DNA of 64,000 nucleotides from Bog-756 sp049517675 (GCA_049517675.1 JBEKRV010000008.1:30152-94151); one strand, 5' to 3'. Numbered from the stretch's first letter, positions 18,501 through 25,966 are shown. Notes: generated by a model from the letters alone, not told the origin. Made by a program: numbers and translations.

Positions 18501-19793
18501 GTCCGAGGGACCCTGGCCTTCGCCGCCGGCCAGACCAGCAAGACGGTCGACGTCCCGGTCAACGCCAGCACGGTGGCGTCGACCGACAAGCTCTTCTACT
18601 TCTCCATATCCGTGGCCAGCGGACCGGCGACCGTCGAACGGTCGAGTGCGTACGGGCTGATCGTGAATCCCGATCCCAACAGCTATGCGTCCGTCGCCGG
18701 CGACGTCGCGGTCATCAAGGGGGACAGCGGCACGGCCGACGCGGTGTTCACCGTGCAGCTGAGTGGCCCGCAGACCCAGACCGAATCGGTCGACTACTAC
18801 ACGCAGGACGGTTCGGCCACCCAGCCCGACTTCTATCTGCAGACGGTCGGGACCCTGGTGTTCGCTCCGGGCCAGACCTCGCTGACCGTGTCGGTCCCCG
18901 TGGAGAGCAATACCTACATCGAGCCCACGACCTACTTCTACCTGTCGATCTACCAACCGGTGGGAACGACGGTCGGTGTCGCGTCCGGTGTCGCGTACAT
19001 TCTCGATCCCGACGTGTTCACCATCTCGGGCACGGTGCTGGACCCCTCAGGGGGAGGGGCGGCGGGTGTGACGGTCACCCGGACAGGGAACGACCAGCCG
19101 GCGGTCTCGGTGACTTCGGCGGCGAACGGGTCGTTCTCCTTCCCCAACACGCTGGACGGCCAGTACATCCTGACTCCGAACCTGACCGGTGACTCCTTCC
19201 TGCCCGGTACCGTGGCGGTGACCGTCCGAGGGGCCAACGCGGCCGTGGGACCGTTCCTCGCGTACAGCGGGCCGGCGATCACCGGTCAGGCGGCGACCGG
19301 TACGGGTGTCGCCGACTCGGGAGTCACGGTGACGCTGACCGGCGGTGGCCAGCCCACCACGGTCGAGGCCACCGACGGTCTGGGCTACTACGCATTCGGT
19401 TCACTGCCGGCGGGGACCGGTTACGTCGTGACAGCTACCAAGACCGGAAGCACGGCCGTGCCGGCCAGCTACACGAATACCGTGAGCACGTCGAACATCG
19501 GCGGACAGAATTTCGTGATGGTGACCGGCACCCATATCTCCGGCCAGGTATCCAAGGGTGGCGTCGGAGTGGCCGGGGTGACGATGACGCTGTCGGGCGG
19601 AATCACCCCCACGACCACGGTGAAGACCAACTCCCAGGGTTACTACGGCTTCTCGGGGTTGGCCAGTGTCTCCGGAGGGACCAGCTACACCGTCACGCCG
19701 ACGCTCACCGGACAGACGTTCACGCCGAGCGCGCTCTCCGAAACCGTGACCCCGACGACGAGTGCCCCCGGGACGAACTTCACGGAGAACTGA
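15528..19793 (+). CDS. large secreted protein with ten Calx-beta domains and three Cna-B/CarboxypepD-reg-like domains
   Basis: A 1421-residue exported protein with a signal peptide (basic MLVRR, hydrophobic core, cut probably after AGADS). It has ten repeats of about 110 residues, each with the Calx-beta pattern: TSNGTAVAGTDY-like turn, GTLTFAPGQTSKTV-like strand, and a very regular YFYLSLSSPTNA segment. The last 270 residues form three beta-sandwich repeats with ISGQV-type starts and GYYGFSGL-type centres, as in Cna-B/carboxypeptidase regulatory domains. I see no cysteine, sortase motif or C-terminal membrane helix, so it is released or held non-covalently. A calcium-binding adhesin or surface-layer role is likely. 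The start is firm: AAGGAGG stands 5 nt before the ATG. Confidence 0.88.
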   Translation: MLVRRVAIVLVAILTAVLGAGLSSVIPAGADSAANIDVGDVTMARSTTAVTDFVFPITLEYASSNTVTVYYYTQNGTARSTRDYTSEEGTVSFAPGTLSKTVTVPVLPTTLHTGNLYFYLQLSSPTNAVVNHGTGTGTIIDPTLNPYINVGDATVTEGTGAAAVATFTATVSTASVNPITFQYTTSNGTAVAGTDYTYEHGTATVAPGQVTAQITVPVTATSQYSSSRYFYLNLADPTDAIIGENQGVGTILYDNHAAWITVDDNAVTAGTTTAGTLDFDVRLTSAATFPVTVDYGTSDGSATAAANRYVPAFGTLTFAPGVTSIEVPVSIGTETSGTATSYFDLSLSNPSSGASLLRSTGYGTIVGPGVAYNQLMVGDTGLVRPTSGTGAMTFTVTLEPAATSTVTVNYATQNNSAVAPGDYTSASGTLTFTAGQTSKVVTVNVVGNTTSFADVDFYLDLSAASGATIDRTSAFGMISQGNVAPVLSVDSLAVLKPASGTATADFTIQLSSASPNPVTVVAQTSDGSATVASGAYTSESSTFTIAAGQTSVTVPVTVNGNTSAGPDLYFYLTISSPTDAVLAGNNSAYGYIVNPNHNPTVSINDVSVYTPVTGTVAASFTVKLSGASTQMVTVAYATSNGSAVAGVDYAATNGTLTFAPGVTSHTVSVTVDSTTLAHASRNFYVSLSSPTNTTIVSSTGTGTLIDDEVEPYLTVNNPTVDDGATSSTVTFTVSLTSATPNPVTVSYATSNGSAVAGTQYSSVSGSLTFAAGVTVQTVPVTVLPDTVKAADTYFYLSLSSPTNALLSNASSGQAMILNTAVLPGLSVGDVTIARPTTGSANAVFTITLAPASPNTVTVDYATANGTAVASTDFTSTSGTATFTPGQTTQQVTVPILADSAHTSDLYYYLDLSSPVHGQLLRSYGIGYLVDQVSPVTGQSYVTVSDAAVSTPSSGTTNAVFTVSLGDASASPIYVRYSTSNSSAVSGVDYTEVRGTLAFAAGQTSKTVDVPVNASTVASTDKLFYFSISVASGPATVERSSAYGLIVNPDPNSYASVAGDVAVIKGDSGTADAVFTVQLSGPQTQTESVDYYTQDGSATQPDFYLQTVGTLVFAPGQTSLTVSVPVESNTYIEPTTYFYLSIYQPVGTTVGVASGVAYILDPDVFTISGTVLDPSGGGAAGVTVTRTGNDQPAVSVTSAANGSFSFPNTLDGQYILTPNLTGDSFLPGTVAVTVRGANAAVGPFLAYSGPAITGQAATGTGVADSGVTVTLTGGGQPTTVEATDGLGYYAFGSLPAGTGYVVTATKTGSTAVPASYTNTVSTSNIGGQNFVMVTGTHISGQVSKGGVGVAGVTMTLSGGITPTTTVKTNSQGYYGFSGLASVSGGTSYTVTPTLTGQTFTPSALSETVTPTTSAPGTNFTEN

Positions 19794-19916
19794 CGGAGCC
19801 GACCGTCGGTCGACGGAAGAGGAGTATCCGGCGCGATCGGCTCCGGCGGAGTGACCATCGCGCGAACAGCGTCCGATACCGGTGACAAGGTTCCCCATGG
19901 CTGTCATATCGGAGTG

Positions 19917-20093
19917 ATGAGTTCGTCGAGCACGCTCGTCCCGGTGGCGCTGTCAGCGTCCGGCCACTTCCAGCGGTCCACCGAGCGGACCCAGCGGCGG
20001 AGCCTGCTCGCTCTGGTCGGTGCGATCCTGTGCGGGCCGGTCGTGCTGGTCGGTGTCGCCTACGGGAACGTCGAGATCGTCGACGGGAGCTGA
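19917..20093 (+). CDS. possible small single-pass membrane protein
   Basis: A 58-residue reading frame with a polar N-terminus, an arginine-rich patch (STERTQRRS) and one hydrophobic helix (LLALVGAILCGPVVLVGVAYG), ending in a short acidic tail. The longer frame from 19851 adds 22 residues with no obvious merit. No ribosome-binding site is well spaced: GGAG is only 2 nt from the ATG. It resembles nothing I can name. It is the only candidate gene in the 367 bp between the Calx-beta gene and tRNA-Lys, and it could be spurious. Confidence 0.35.
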   Translation: MSSSSTLVPVALSASGHFQRSTERTQRRSLLALVGAILCGPVVLVGVAYGNVEIVDGS

Positions 20094-20160
20094 GGACGGA
20101 GGTCCGCACGACACGGGGTTGCACCGCATCATGCCCGGCCCCCCGACCGCGGAGGACGAG

Positions 20161-20233
20161 TGCGCCCCGGGGGACTCGAACCACCCAACCTCCGGATTAA
20201 GAATCCGGTGCTCTACCGTTGAGCTAGGGGCGC
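20161..20233 (-). tRNA. tRNA-Lys (CTT)
   Basis: A full cloverleaf of 73 nt with acceptor GCGCCCC/GGGGCGC, D arm GCTC/GAGC, anticodon arm CCGGA-TTCTTAA-TCCGG giving CTT, and T loop GTTCGAGTC. The discriminator base is A and CCA is not encoded. It is divergent from lysS, whose start is 100 bp away. Confidence 0.95.
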
Positions 20234-20317
20234 CAGCGCAGCATAAACCCCGTCGGCAGGGGCGAGGTGAGCCGGTGCCCCGCACCATCGGGTCGGGGCC
20301 GGTGGGAGGGGGTCTCC

Positions 20318-20323
20318 TAAGAT
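20318..20323 (+). promoter_or_regulatory. -10 hexamer TAAGAT for lysS
   Basis: TAAGAT ends 9 nt before the GTG at 20333, which supports that codon as a leaderless start rather than the GTG at 20381. Confidence 0.5.
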
Positions 20324-20332
20324 GGCGGCCCC

Positions 20333-21901
20333 GTGGCGGGTACCGCACGTCGTCGGGATCCCCAGAAAGTGGAACGAGCCGTGACCAACGAGACCGACCA
20401 GCCGTCCGAGGACGCCTCCGCCCCGACGATCGACGCCCTCATCGCCGAGCGTCGCCGCAAGCGCGAGTCCCTCGCCGACCGGGGGATCGATCCCTACCCG
20501 TCACGGTTCGACCGGACGGCGCTGGCCGGGGACCTCCACCAGCGCTTCGCGGGCCTCGAGGCGGACAGCCGCACGGGCGAACAGGCGGTCCTGGCCGGCC
20601 GGGTGACGGCCGTGCGCCGCCACGGCAAGCTCTCCTTCGTCACCCTGACCGATCCGTCGGGCTCCATCCAATTGCTGCTGCAGGTGGCCACCATGTCGGA
20701 CCAGGCGGCGACCGTGCTCGACTCGATCGATCTCGGCGACTGGGTCGGTGCCGAGGGCGAGGTGATCACCAGCCGACGCGGCGAGCTGTCGGTCGACTGC
20801 ACCGGGCTGTGGCTGCTGTCCAAGGCACTGCGCCCGCTGCCCGACAAGTGGCACGGCCTGACCGAGACCGACACCCGTTACCGCCAGCGGGAGGTCGACC
20901 TGCTGGCCAACCCCGAGAGCCGCCGCGTCTTCGACATCCGGTTCCGGACCATTGCATCGATGCGCCGCCGCATGGAGGCCGAGCACTACGTCGAGGTCGA
21001 GACGCCGATCCTGCAGCCGCAGGCCGGCGGGGCGATCGCCCGGCCGTTCTTCACCCACTCCAATGCGCTCAACATCGACCTGAGTCTGCGGATCGCCCCG
21101 GAGCTCTACCTGAAGCGCCTGGTCATCGGGGGTTACGAGCGCGTCTACGAGATCGCCCGCAACTTCCGCAACGAAGGGGTCAGCACCCGCCACAGCCCGG
21201 AGTTCACGGCCCTCGAGGCCTATCGCGCCTTCGGGGATGCCACCGACGGCATGGACCTGACCGAGGCACTGATCGTCGGCGCTGCCGTGGACAGCGTCGG
21301 TCGACTCGCCTTCTCCATCGGGGACGACCAGGTCGACCTCACGCCACCGTGGCCCCGCAGGCCGCTCCTCGACATGCTGGAGGAGCGGTTGGGCCGCCGG
21401 GTGCACCCGACCGACCCGGTGGAGGATCTCCGGAAGGCGTGCGGGGAGCACGGGATCGAGCCACTGCCCGGGTGGGGACCCGGAAAACTGGTCTTCGAGC
21501 TCTACGACCAGGTCCTCCTGCCCGGTCTCGTCGCACCGGTGTTCGTGTGCGGGTTCCCGGTCGAGGTGTCGCCGCTGGCCCGGCACACCGCCGACGACCC
21601 TACGATGGCGGACCGGTTCGAGCTGTGCATCGTGGGCAGGGAGTTCGCCAATGGCTACAGCGAGCTCAACATCCCCGAGGAGCAGGCCGTGCGCTTCGAG
21701 GTCAGTGCCGCGGCGAAGGCCGGCGGCGATGTCGACGCTCACCCCGCCGATCAGGCCTTCGTGCGGGCCCTCGAGTACGGGCTCCCGCCGACGACGGGCA
21801 TCGGCATCGGCATCGACCGCCTGATCATGCTCCTCGCCGAGGTCGAGTCCATCCGGGACGTCATCCTCTTCCCGATGCTGCGTCCCGAGGCCACGGGCTG
21901 A
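20333..21901 (+). CDS. lysS: lysyl-tRNA synthetase (class II)
   Basis: A 522-residue class II enzyme that charges tRNA-Lys. The N-terminal OB-fold anticodon domain covers VLAGRVTAVRRHGKLSFVTL. The catalytic domain has motif 2 in FRNEGVSTRHSPEFT and motif 3 in GIGIGIDRLIML. The length is normal for bacterial LysRS. Two starts compete: the GTG at 20333, with TAAGAT 9 nt upstream, and the GTG at 20381, which removes 16 poorly conserved-looking residues and has a weak purine-rich stretch before it. I prefer 20333 because many genes here show the same leaderless layout. A tRNA-Lys gene lies divergently next door. Confidence 0.95.
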   Translation: MAGTARRRDPQKVERAVTNETDQPSEDASAPTIDALIAERRRKRESLADRGIDPYPSRFDRTALAGDLHQRFAGLEADSRTGEQAVLAGRVTAVRRHGKLSFVTLTDPSGSIQLLLQVATMSDQAATVLDSIDLGDWVGAEGEVITSRRGELSVDCTGLWLLSKALRPLPDKWHGLTETDTRYRQREVDLLANPESRRVFDIRFRTIASMRRRMEAEHYVEVETPILQPQAGGAIARPFFTHSNALNIDLSLRIAPELYLKRLVIGGYERVYEIARNFRNEGVSTRHSPEFTALEAYRAFGDATDGMDLTEALIVGAAVDSVGRLAFSIGDDQVDLTPPWPRRPLLDMLEERLGRRVHPTDPVEDLRKACGEHGIEPLPGWGPGKLVFELYDQVLLPGLVAPVFVCGFPVEVSPLARHTADDPTMADRFELCIVGREFANGYSELNIPEEQAVRFEVSAAAKAGGDVDAHPADQAFVRALEYGLPPTTGIGIGIDRLIMLLAEVESIRDVILFPMLRPEATG

Positions 21902-21961
21902 GCTACCCCGAGCGGGTCGCGACCCTCCGCATCCACGGACTCCCGTTCGAGCCGGTCGCCG

Positions 21962-23014
21962 TCACGGCAGGATCAGGTGGGTGTCACCGAACTCGTGCCA
22001 CCGGTAGCCCTGCGCCACGGCGGCACGGTACGAGTCGGCAAGGAGGTCCCGGCCGGCGATCGCGTCGAGCATCAACAGGTGTGAGGACGCCGGCTCGTGC
22101 CATCCCGTGATCATGCCGTCGACCACCTGGACCCCACGCTCGGGGGTGACGACCAGGTCGGTCCACCCGTCGTAGGCACCGATCGTCCCGTGTCCTCGGG
22201 CCGACGTCTCCAGGGCCCGGACCACGGTCGTCCCCACCGCGATGACCCGATGGCCGCCCCGATGGGCGGCGTTCACCCATTCGGCCGTCGATTCCGGCAC
22301 CTGCACCCGTTCGGGGTAGGGGAGCTCGTCCGCCTCCAGGGAAGCGACCCCGGTGTGCAGCACCAGTGGGGCCACGCCGACTCCGCCTGCCACGAGACGG
22401 GTGATCGCGTCGGGGGTGAAGGGCCGGCCCGCGCTCGGCATCTCGGCGCTCCCCGGTTCGGTGGCGTAGACGTTCTGGTACGCCCCGATGGGCCACGGAC
22501 GGTCCACATGGCCGTAGCGGATGGGACGGCCGTGGGTGGCCAGCCACGTGAGGGTGCGCTGCCCGAGGTCGAGACGGGCCGTCCACAGGCGTCCCCCGTC
22601 GCCGAAGGGGAGCCCGAGTGTCATCGAGGCCGATCCCGCCAGCCGCAACCGGCGCGGTGGTGGCCCGGTCCACCGTTCGGTCGTGGGGCCGGTGATCCGC
22701 CGTGGCTCGACCATCCACCTGGTCTCGTCCAGCTGGGTCGACAGGTGGACGACCAGAGCGGTCCCGTCCTCGGCAACGGCGTCGAGAGCGGCCGGCAGGG
22801 TGCCCGAGGTATTGACGACCAGCAGGTCGCCGGGTTCGAGGAAGCGCGGCAGGAAGATGAACGAACTGGACGTGATCTCCCCCGATGCGCGGTGGGAGAC
22901 GAGCATCCGCACCGAATCGCGGGTGAGTCCCCGGGCCTCGGGCGGTTCGGAGGCTTGCGAGGCCGCGGACATGTCGAAGGTGAATCGCTCGGTCGGCGCG
23001 GCGACCGGGGTCAT
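21962..23014 (-). CDS. queA: S-adenosylmethionine:tRNA ribosyltransferase-isomerase (QueA)
   Basis: A 350-residue enzyme of the QueA family, which adds the epoxycyclopentane ribosyl group from SAM to preQ1 in tRNA during queuosine synthesis. Family signatures include RMLVSHRASGEI, GDLLVVNTSGTLPA, PYPERVQVPESTAEWVNAA, AVGTTVVRALE and the C-terminal HLLMLDAIAG with YRWHEFGDTHLIL. The ATG at 23014 overlaps the stop of the upstream SDR gene (ATGA), so both are made from one message. No other queuosine gene (tgt, queC-F, queG) is in this window. The pair is driven by the SoxR-type promoter at 23751-23781. Confidence 0.88.
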   Translation of the reverse strand: MTPVAAPTERFTFDMSAASQASEPPEARGLTRDSVRMLVSHRASGEITSSSFIFLPRFLEPGDLLVVNTSGTLPAALDAVAEDGTALVVHLSTQLDETRWMVEPRRITGPTTERWTGPPPRRLRLAGSASMTLGLPFGDGGRLWTARLDLGQRTLTWLATHGRPIRYGHVDRPWPIGAYQNVYATEPGSAEMPSAGRPFTPDAITRLVAGGVGVAPLVLHTGVASLEADELPYPERVQVPESTAEWVNAAHRGGHRVIAVGTTVVRALETSARGHGTIGAYDGWTDLVVTPERGVQVVDGMITGWHEPASSHLLMLDAIAGRDLLADSYRAAVAQGYRWHEFGDTHLILP

Positions 23015-23706
23015 GGCTGCACCAGCAGCTCTTCGGCGCGGTAGCGGCCGCTCGGGGCACCGGAGGCCAGCAGGGCCCGAAGGGGGGCGACCACGGTCTC
23101 GGGCTCCGGTCGGTCGGAGATGTCCTCGCCCGGGAACGCCGCCTGGTGCATCGCCGTCCGCATGTCCCCCGGGTCGAACAGGTAGACGTGCACCAGGGGC
23201 TCCTCGGCAGCGAGGATCCGGTGGAGCTGATCGAGGGCCGCCTTCGACGAGCCGTACCCGCCCCAACCCTCGTAGGCCTCGGTGGCGGCGTCGGAGGTGA
23301 GGGTGACCGCAGTCCCGTGCGCGAGGCGCAGTCGGGGGAGCGCTGCCTGGAGCAGGGACAGTGGGGCGAGAACGTTGACTTCGTAGACCCGCCTCAGCTC
23401 GTCGAGCGGGTAGTCCCCGACCCGCGGCAGCGGGCTCGGACCGAGGGCGCCGGCGTTGTTCACCAGCAGGTCCAGTGGGCCGAGCTCCCCGGTCGCCTCG
23501 ATGAGCGCCGAACGGTGGCCGGGGTCGACGACGTCGCCTGCGATGGCCACCGTCCGCGCTCCGAGGCCGGTCAGGTGATCGGCCACCTGCTGCAGCGCGG
23601 CTCGATCACGTCCGTCGATGACCAGGGTCCAGCCGTCCGCGGCCAGGTCGACGGCCAGTGCCCGTCCGAATCCCCGTGATCCTCCGGTAATCAGTGCGAC
23701 GGGCAT
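23011..23706 (-). CDS. short-chain dehydrogenase/reductase (SDR) family oxidoreductase
   Basis: A 231-residue classical SDR. The NAD(P)-binding motif is TGGSRGFG near the N-terminus, followed by NNAG, a catalytic Ser in LTSDAA and the YGSSK catalytic Tyr/Lys pair. The C-terminus (DPGDMRTAMHQ) is also typical of the family. Basic residues after the glycine motif (GRD) hint at NADPH preference. The substrate is unknown. The gene is first in a two-gene unit with queA, and its promoter contains a SoxR-box-like sequence in a 19-bp spacer, so it is probably induced by redox-active compounds through the divergent SoxR. Confidence 0.87.
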   Translation of the reverse strand: MPVALITGGSRGFGRALAVDLAADGWTLVIDGRDRAALQQVADHLTGLGARTVAIAGDVVDPGHRSALIEATGELGPLDLLVNNAGALGPSPLPRVGDYPLDELRRVYEVNVLAPLSLLQAALPRLRLAHGTAVTLTSDAATEAYEGWGGYGSSKAALDQLHRILAAEEPLVHVYLFDPGDMRTAMHQAAFPGEDISDRPEPETVVAPLRALLASGAPSGRYRAEELLVQP

Positions 23707-23750
23707 GCAGCGACCTCCCGTGTCGTCGGCGGTTTCCGTCCTGTATCAGC

Positions 23751-23781
23751 AGACTAAGACCTCAACTAATGTTTAAGTCAA
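23751..23781 (-). promoter_or_regulatory. SoxR-type promoter: -35 TTGACT, 19-bp spacer, -10 TAGTCT, with embedded SoxR box
   Basis: On the minus strand TTGACT (23781-23776) and TAGTCT (23756-23751) are separated by exactly 19 bp, the over-long spacing typical of MerR/SoxR-activated promoters. The 20-bp stretch 23759-23778 matches the enterobacterial SoxR box pattern ACCTCAAGTTAACTTGAGGT at 14 of 20 positions, including the whole ACCTCAA half. It lies between soxR and the SDR-queA unit. Confidence 0.7.
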
Positions 23782-23807
23782 GAGGATCGAGTTCGGGGGC
23801 TGCCGCC

Positions 23808-24245
23808 ATGGAGAACATGCTGACCATCGGTGACGTGGCCGCACGGAGTGGCCTGGCCCCCTCGGCCATCCGCTTCTACGAGCGGCAGGGTCTGATCCAC
23901 TCAGATCGCACCGCGGGGGGACAGCGACGATTCCGTCGCGACATCCTCCGTCGGATCGCCTTCATCAGGATCGCCCGGCGCGTGGGGTTGAGCCTCGACG
24001 AGATCGTCACGGCACTCGCCGAGCTCCCGGTCGACCACGCGCCGAGCCGTCAGGACTGGAGACACCTCACCCGGGGCTGGCAGGACCGGATCGATCAGCG
24101 CATCGCCCTCCTCGAGGCGCTGCGGGGCGGGCTGTCGGAATGCATCGGTTGTGGGTGCCTGTCGCTCCGCACCTGTACCCTCGCCAATCCCGACGACGTC
24201 GCGTCGACGATGGGCTCCGGTCCCTGGTACCTCATGGAGGGGTGA
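23808..24245 (+). CDS. soxR: redox-sensitive transcriptional activator SoxR
   Basis: A 145-residue MerR-family regulator. The N-terminal winged helix reads LTIGDVAARSGLAPSAIRFY, followed by a dimerisation helix. Near the C-terminus is CIGCGCLSLRTC, the C-x2-C-x-C-x5-C ligand set of the SoxR [2Fe-2S] cluster. Oxidation of the cluster by redox-cycling compounds turns the dimer into an activator that untwists promoters with 19-bp spacers. Such a promoter sits immediately upstream, facing the SDR-queA unit. The ATG at 23808 or the one at 23817 could be the start. Length matches known SoxR proteins. In actinobacteria SoxR usually controls small oxidoreductases rather than SoxS, in keeping with this context. 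Confidence 0.93.
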   Translation: MENMLTIGDVAARSGLAPSAIRFYERQGLIHSDRTAGGQRRFRRDILRRIAFIRIARRVGLSLDEIVTALAELPVDHAPSRQDWRHLTRGWQDRIDQRIALLEALRGGLSECIGCGCLSLRTCTLANPDDVASTMGSGPWYLMEG

Positions 24246-24389
24246 CCGGTGGCGCGTGCTGCCAGCGGATCCACGCGCCCGGGCCCATCGCCGCGATGCC
24301 CATCAAACCCCTCCTCGCCTCTGGTGGAGTTCCTGAACGGACGGGAGGCCGACCGCCCGAGCGGCAGCCGGGTCGCCCATGGGCGGTGC

Positions 24390-25052
24390 CTAGCCCGTCA
24401 CGAGCTCGGAGAGTCCGGCCAGGATCTCCGAGACCTCGGTTCGGGCCGTGTAGTCGGGTTGGACATCAACGAAGCGAACCGTGCGGTCCTCGTCCACGAT
24501 GAGCACGGTGGGCCTCGGTAGCTGAGTGGAACCCTCCGCATTCACCTGCGCCAGGTCGAGGCCCAGCTTGCGTTGGGCGTCGAGCACCTCTTCGGCCTGT
24601 TGAAAGACGATGCCGATCGTCCGAGCCACGCGATTACCGGGGTCCGAGAGCACCGTGAAGCCGAGTTCCGCTTTTTCGACCGTGGAGAGCGACTGATCGG
24701 GAGACTGGGGGCTGATAGCCACCAATTGGGCCCCGAATGCACCTAGCTCAGGCAACAGCTCACGTTGGTAGGTCCGCAGCGCGAGATTGCAGTAGGGGCA
24801 CCAGCCTCCTCGGTAGAACACGAAGACCACCGGGCCGCTGCCGACCAGGCGATCCAGAGTGACGGGCGCCCCCGTTGCATCGCTCAACGTGAACGACTCC
24901 AGGGTGTCACCGTCCTTGATCGTGTCCGTCGGCACACCTCGGTCGACAAGGTCCTGGATGCTCCTGTCGAAGACCTCGACGACGTCTGCCGGCAGTCGTT
25001 CGGCTGCAGCCCTCTTCAGCTGTTCGGACTGCTCTTGGATGGTGGCGGTCAT
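24390..25052 (-). CDS. peroxiredoxin-like AhpC/TSA family protein
   Basis: A 220-residue thioredoxin-fold protein. The segment VVFVFYRGGWCPYCNLAL places Cys85 and Cys88 as the active pair, and LVAISPQSPDQS and DPGNRVARTIG follow as in the peroxiredoxin-like AhpC/TSA group. It probably reduces peroxides, or acts as a thiol oxidoreductase, using both cysteines. The ATG at 25052 has GGGAGGA well placed. The gene is divergent from a TetR regulator across 111 bp containing two identical-type operators. Its codons end in A/T more often than in neighbouring genes, so it may have been acquired together with the regulator. Confidence 0.85.
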   Translation of the reverse strand: MTATIQEQSEQLKRAAAERLPADVVEVFDRSIQDLVDRGVPTDTIKDGDTLESFTLSDATGAPVTLDRLVGSGPVVFVFYRGGWCPYCNLALRTYQRELLPELGAFGAQLVAISPQSPDQSLSTVEKAELGFTVLSDPGNRVARTIGIVFQQAEEVLDAQRKLGLDLAQVNAEGSTQLPRPTVLIVDEDRTVRFVDVQPDYTARTEVSEILAGLSELVTG

Positions 25053-25088
25053 CGGTCCTCCCGTGATGCGGCGTCAGTGGAGTAGTAG

Positions 25089-25104
25089 TGGATTGTCCAG
25101 TCCA
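25089..25104. promoter_or_regulatory. TetR operator copy 1 (TGGATTGTCCAGTCCA)
   Basis: A 16-bp near-palindrome in the divergent spacer, 13 of 16 positions identical to the copy at 25128-25143. It lies just upstream of the peroxiredoxin-like gene. Confidence 0.6.
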
Positions 25105-25127
25105 TTACCATCCGAACAGGGCAAGAC

Positions 25128-25143
25128 TGGACTGTCAAGTCCA
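25128..25143. promoter_or_regulatory. TetR operator copy 2 (TGGACTGTCAAGTCCA)
   Basis: A 16-bp element with perfect 6-bp arms TGGACT/AGTCCA around a 4-bp centre, 39 bp from copy 1 centre to centre. It is just upstream of the TetR gene and probably provides autoregulation. Confidence 0.65.
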
Positions 25144-25163
25144 TAAACGGGATACTTGGGACG

Positions 25164-25775
25164 ATGGGACATCTGCCGACGACCGAGAAAGGACGCCAGA
25201 CCCGATTGCGCATCCTCGCTGCCGCTGCCGATGTCGTGGCCGAGAAGGGTGCCCTCGGAGCCAGCCTGGACGACGTCGGCGCCCGTGCCTCCGCGTCCCG
25301 CAGTCAGCTCTACCACTACTTCGACGACAAGTCTGATCTCCTGAGTTCTGTCGCCGACGCAACAAATGACGCCGTCCTCGATGGACAACGCGAACTGTTC
25401 GCCGGGCTCGACTCATGGGGCGGACTTGTGCGATGGGCCGACGCACTCGTCGACCTGCAAGTGCAACTTGGTGGCCGCGGAGGTTGCCCGATCGCCAACC
25501 TTCTGGGCCAACTCGGCGAACGCGACGACAACATTCGGGCTGTCCTGGCGTCCGGCTTCGACCGTTGGGAGGCCTCCATCCGGACCGGCCTCGTCGCGAT
25601 GGTCAACGCCGGCGAGCTTCGACCGAACACCGATGTCGGATGGTTGGCCACTTCCACCCTCGCAAGCCTGCAAGGCGGTCTGATCCTCACCCAGGCGCGC
25701 CGTGACCCCACAGCCCTTCGACGGGCGCTCGACGGCGCTCTCGCCCTGATCGGCACATTCCGCCCGACGAATTGA
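25164..25775 (+). CDS. TetR/AcrR family transcriptional regulator
   Basis: A 203-residue repressor of the TetR family. The N-terminal helix-turn-helix is clear in TRLRILAAAADVVAEKG, LDDVGARASASRSQLYHYF and DDKSDLL. The C-terminal ligand domain contains GGCPIANLLGQLGERDD, an arrangement common in TetR proteins that control small oxidoreductases. The two operators in the divergent spacer, one beside each gene, suggest it represses both itself and the peroxiredoxin-like gene. In the first 32 codons about one third end in A or T, compared with about one tenth in the first 30 of dnaX, so the pair may be a recent arrival. Confidence 0.9.
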   Translation: MGHLPTTEKGRQTRLRILAAAADVVAEKGALGASLDDVGARASASRSQLYHYFDDKSDLLSSVADATNDAVLDGQRELFAGLDSWGGLVRWADALVDLQVQLGGRGGCPIANLLGQLGERDDNIRAVLASGFDRWEASIRTGLVAMVNAGELRPNTDVGWLATSTLASLQGGLILTQARRDPTALRRALDGALALIGTFRPTN

Positions 25776-25881
25776 CCCCCCGCAACCCGAACTGCGGATG
25801 CTGGCGAATCGTGGTGCTCACCGACGGAGACAGCATGGTTTGAATGAGCGCATTCGCCTGCCCACTGAGCTGCCCACTGAG

Positions 25882-25966
25882 CGGAAGGGGGGGGATTCGA
25901 ACCCCCGGAGGCTTTCACCTCACACGCTTTCGAGGCGTGCGCATTAGTCCGCTCTGCCACCCTTCC
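25882..25966 (-). tRNA. tRNA-Ser (CGA)
   Basis: An 85-nt type II tRNA with acceptor GGAAGGG/CCCTTCC, discriminator G, anticodon loop CTCGAAA giving CGA, a long variable arm and T loop GTTCGAATC. No CCA encoded. Confidence 0.95.

Noticed and set aside
20234..20332. Possible T-box leader upstream of lysS
   Set aside because: Too short and no T-box consensus; the message is probably leaderless.
20020..22110. 696-codon plus-strand frame across lysS
   Set aside because: Arg/Pro/Gly-rich translation in the wrong frame, while lysS has clear class II synthetase motifs.
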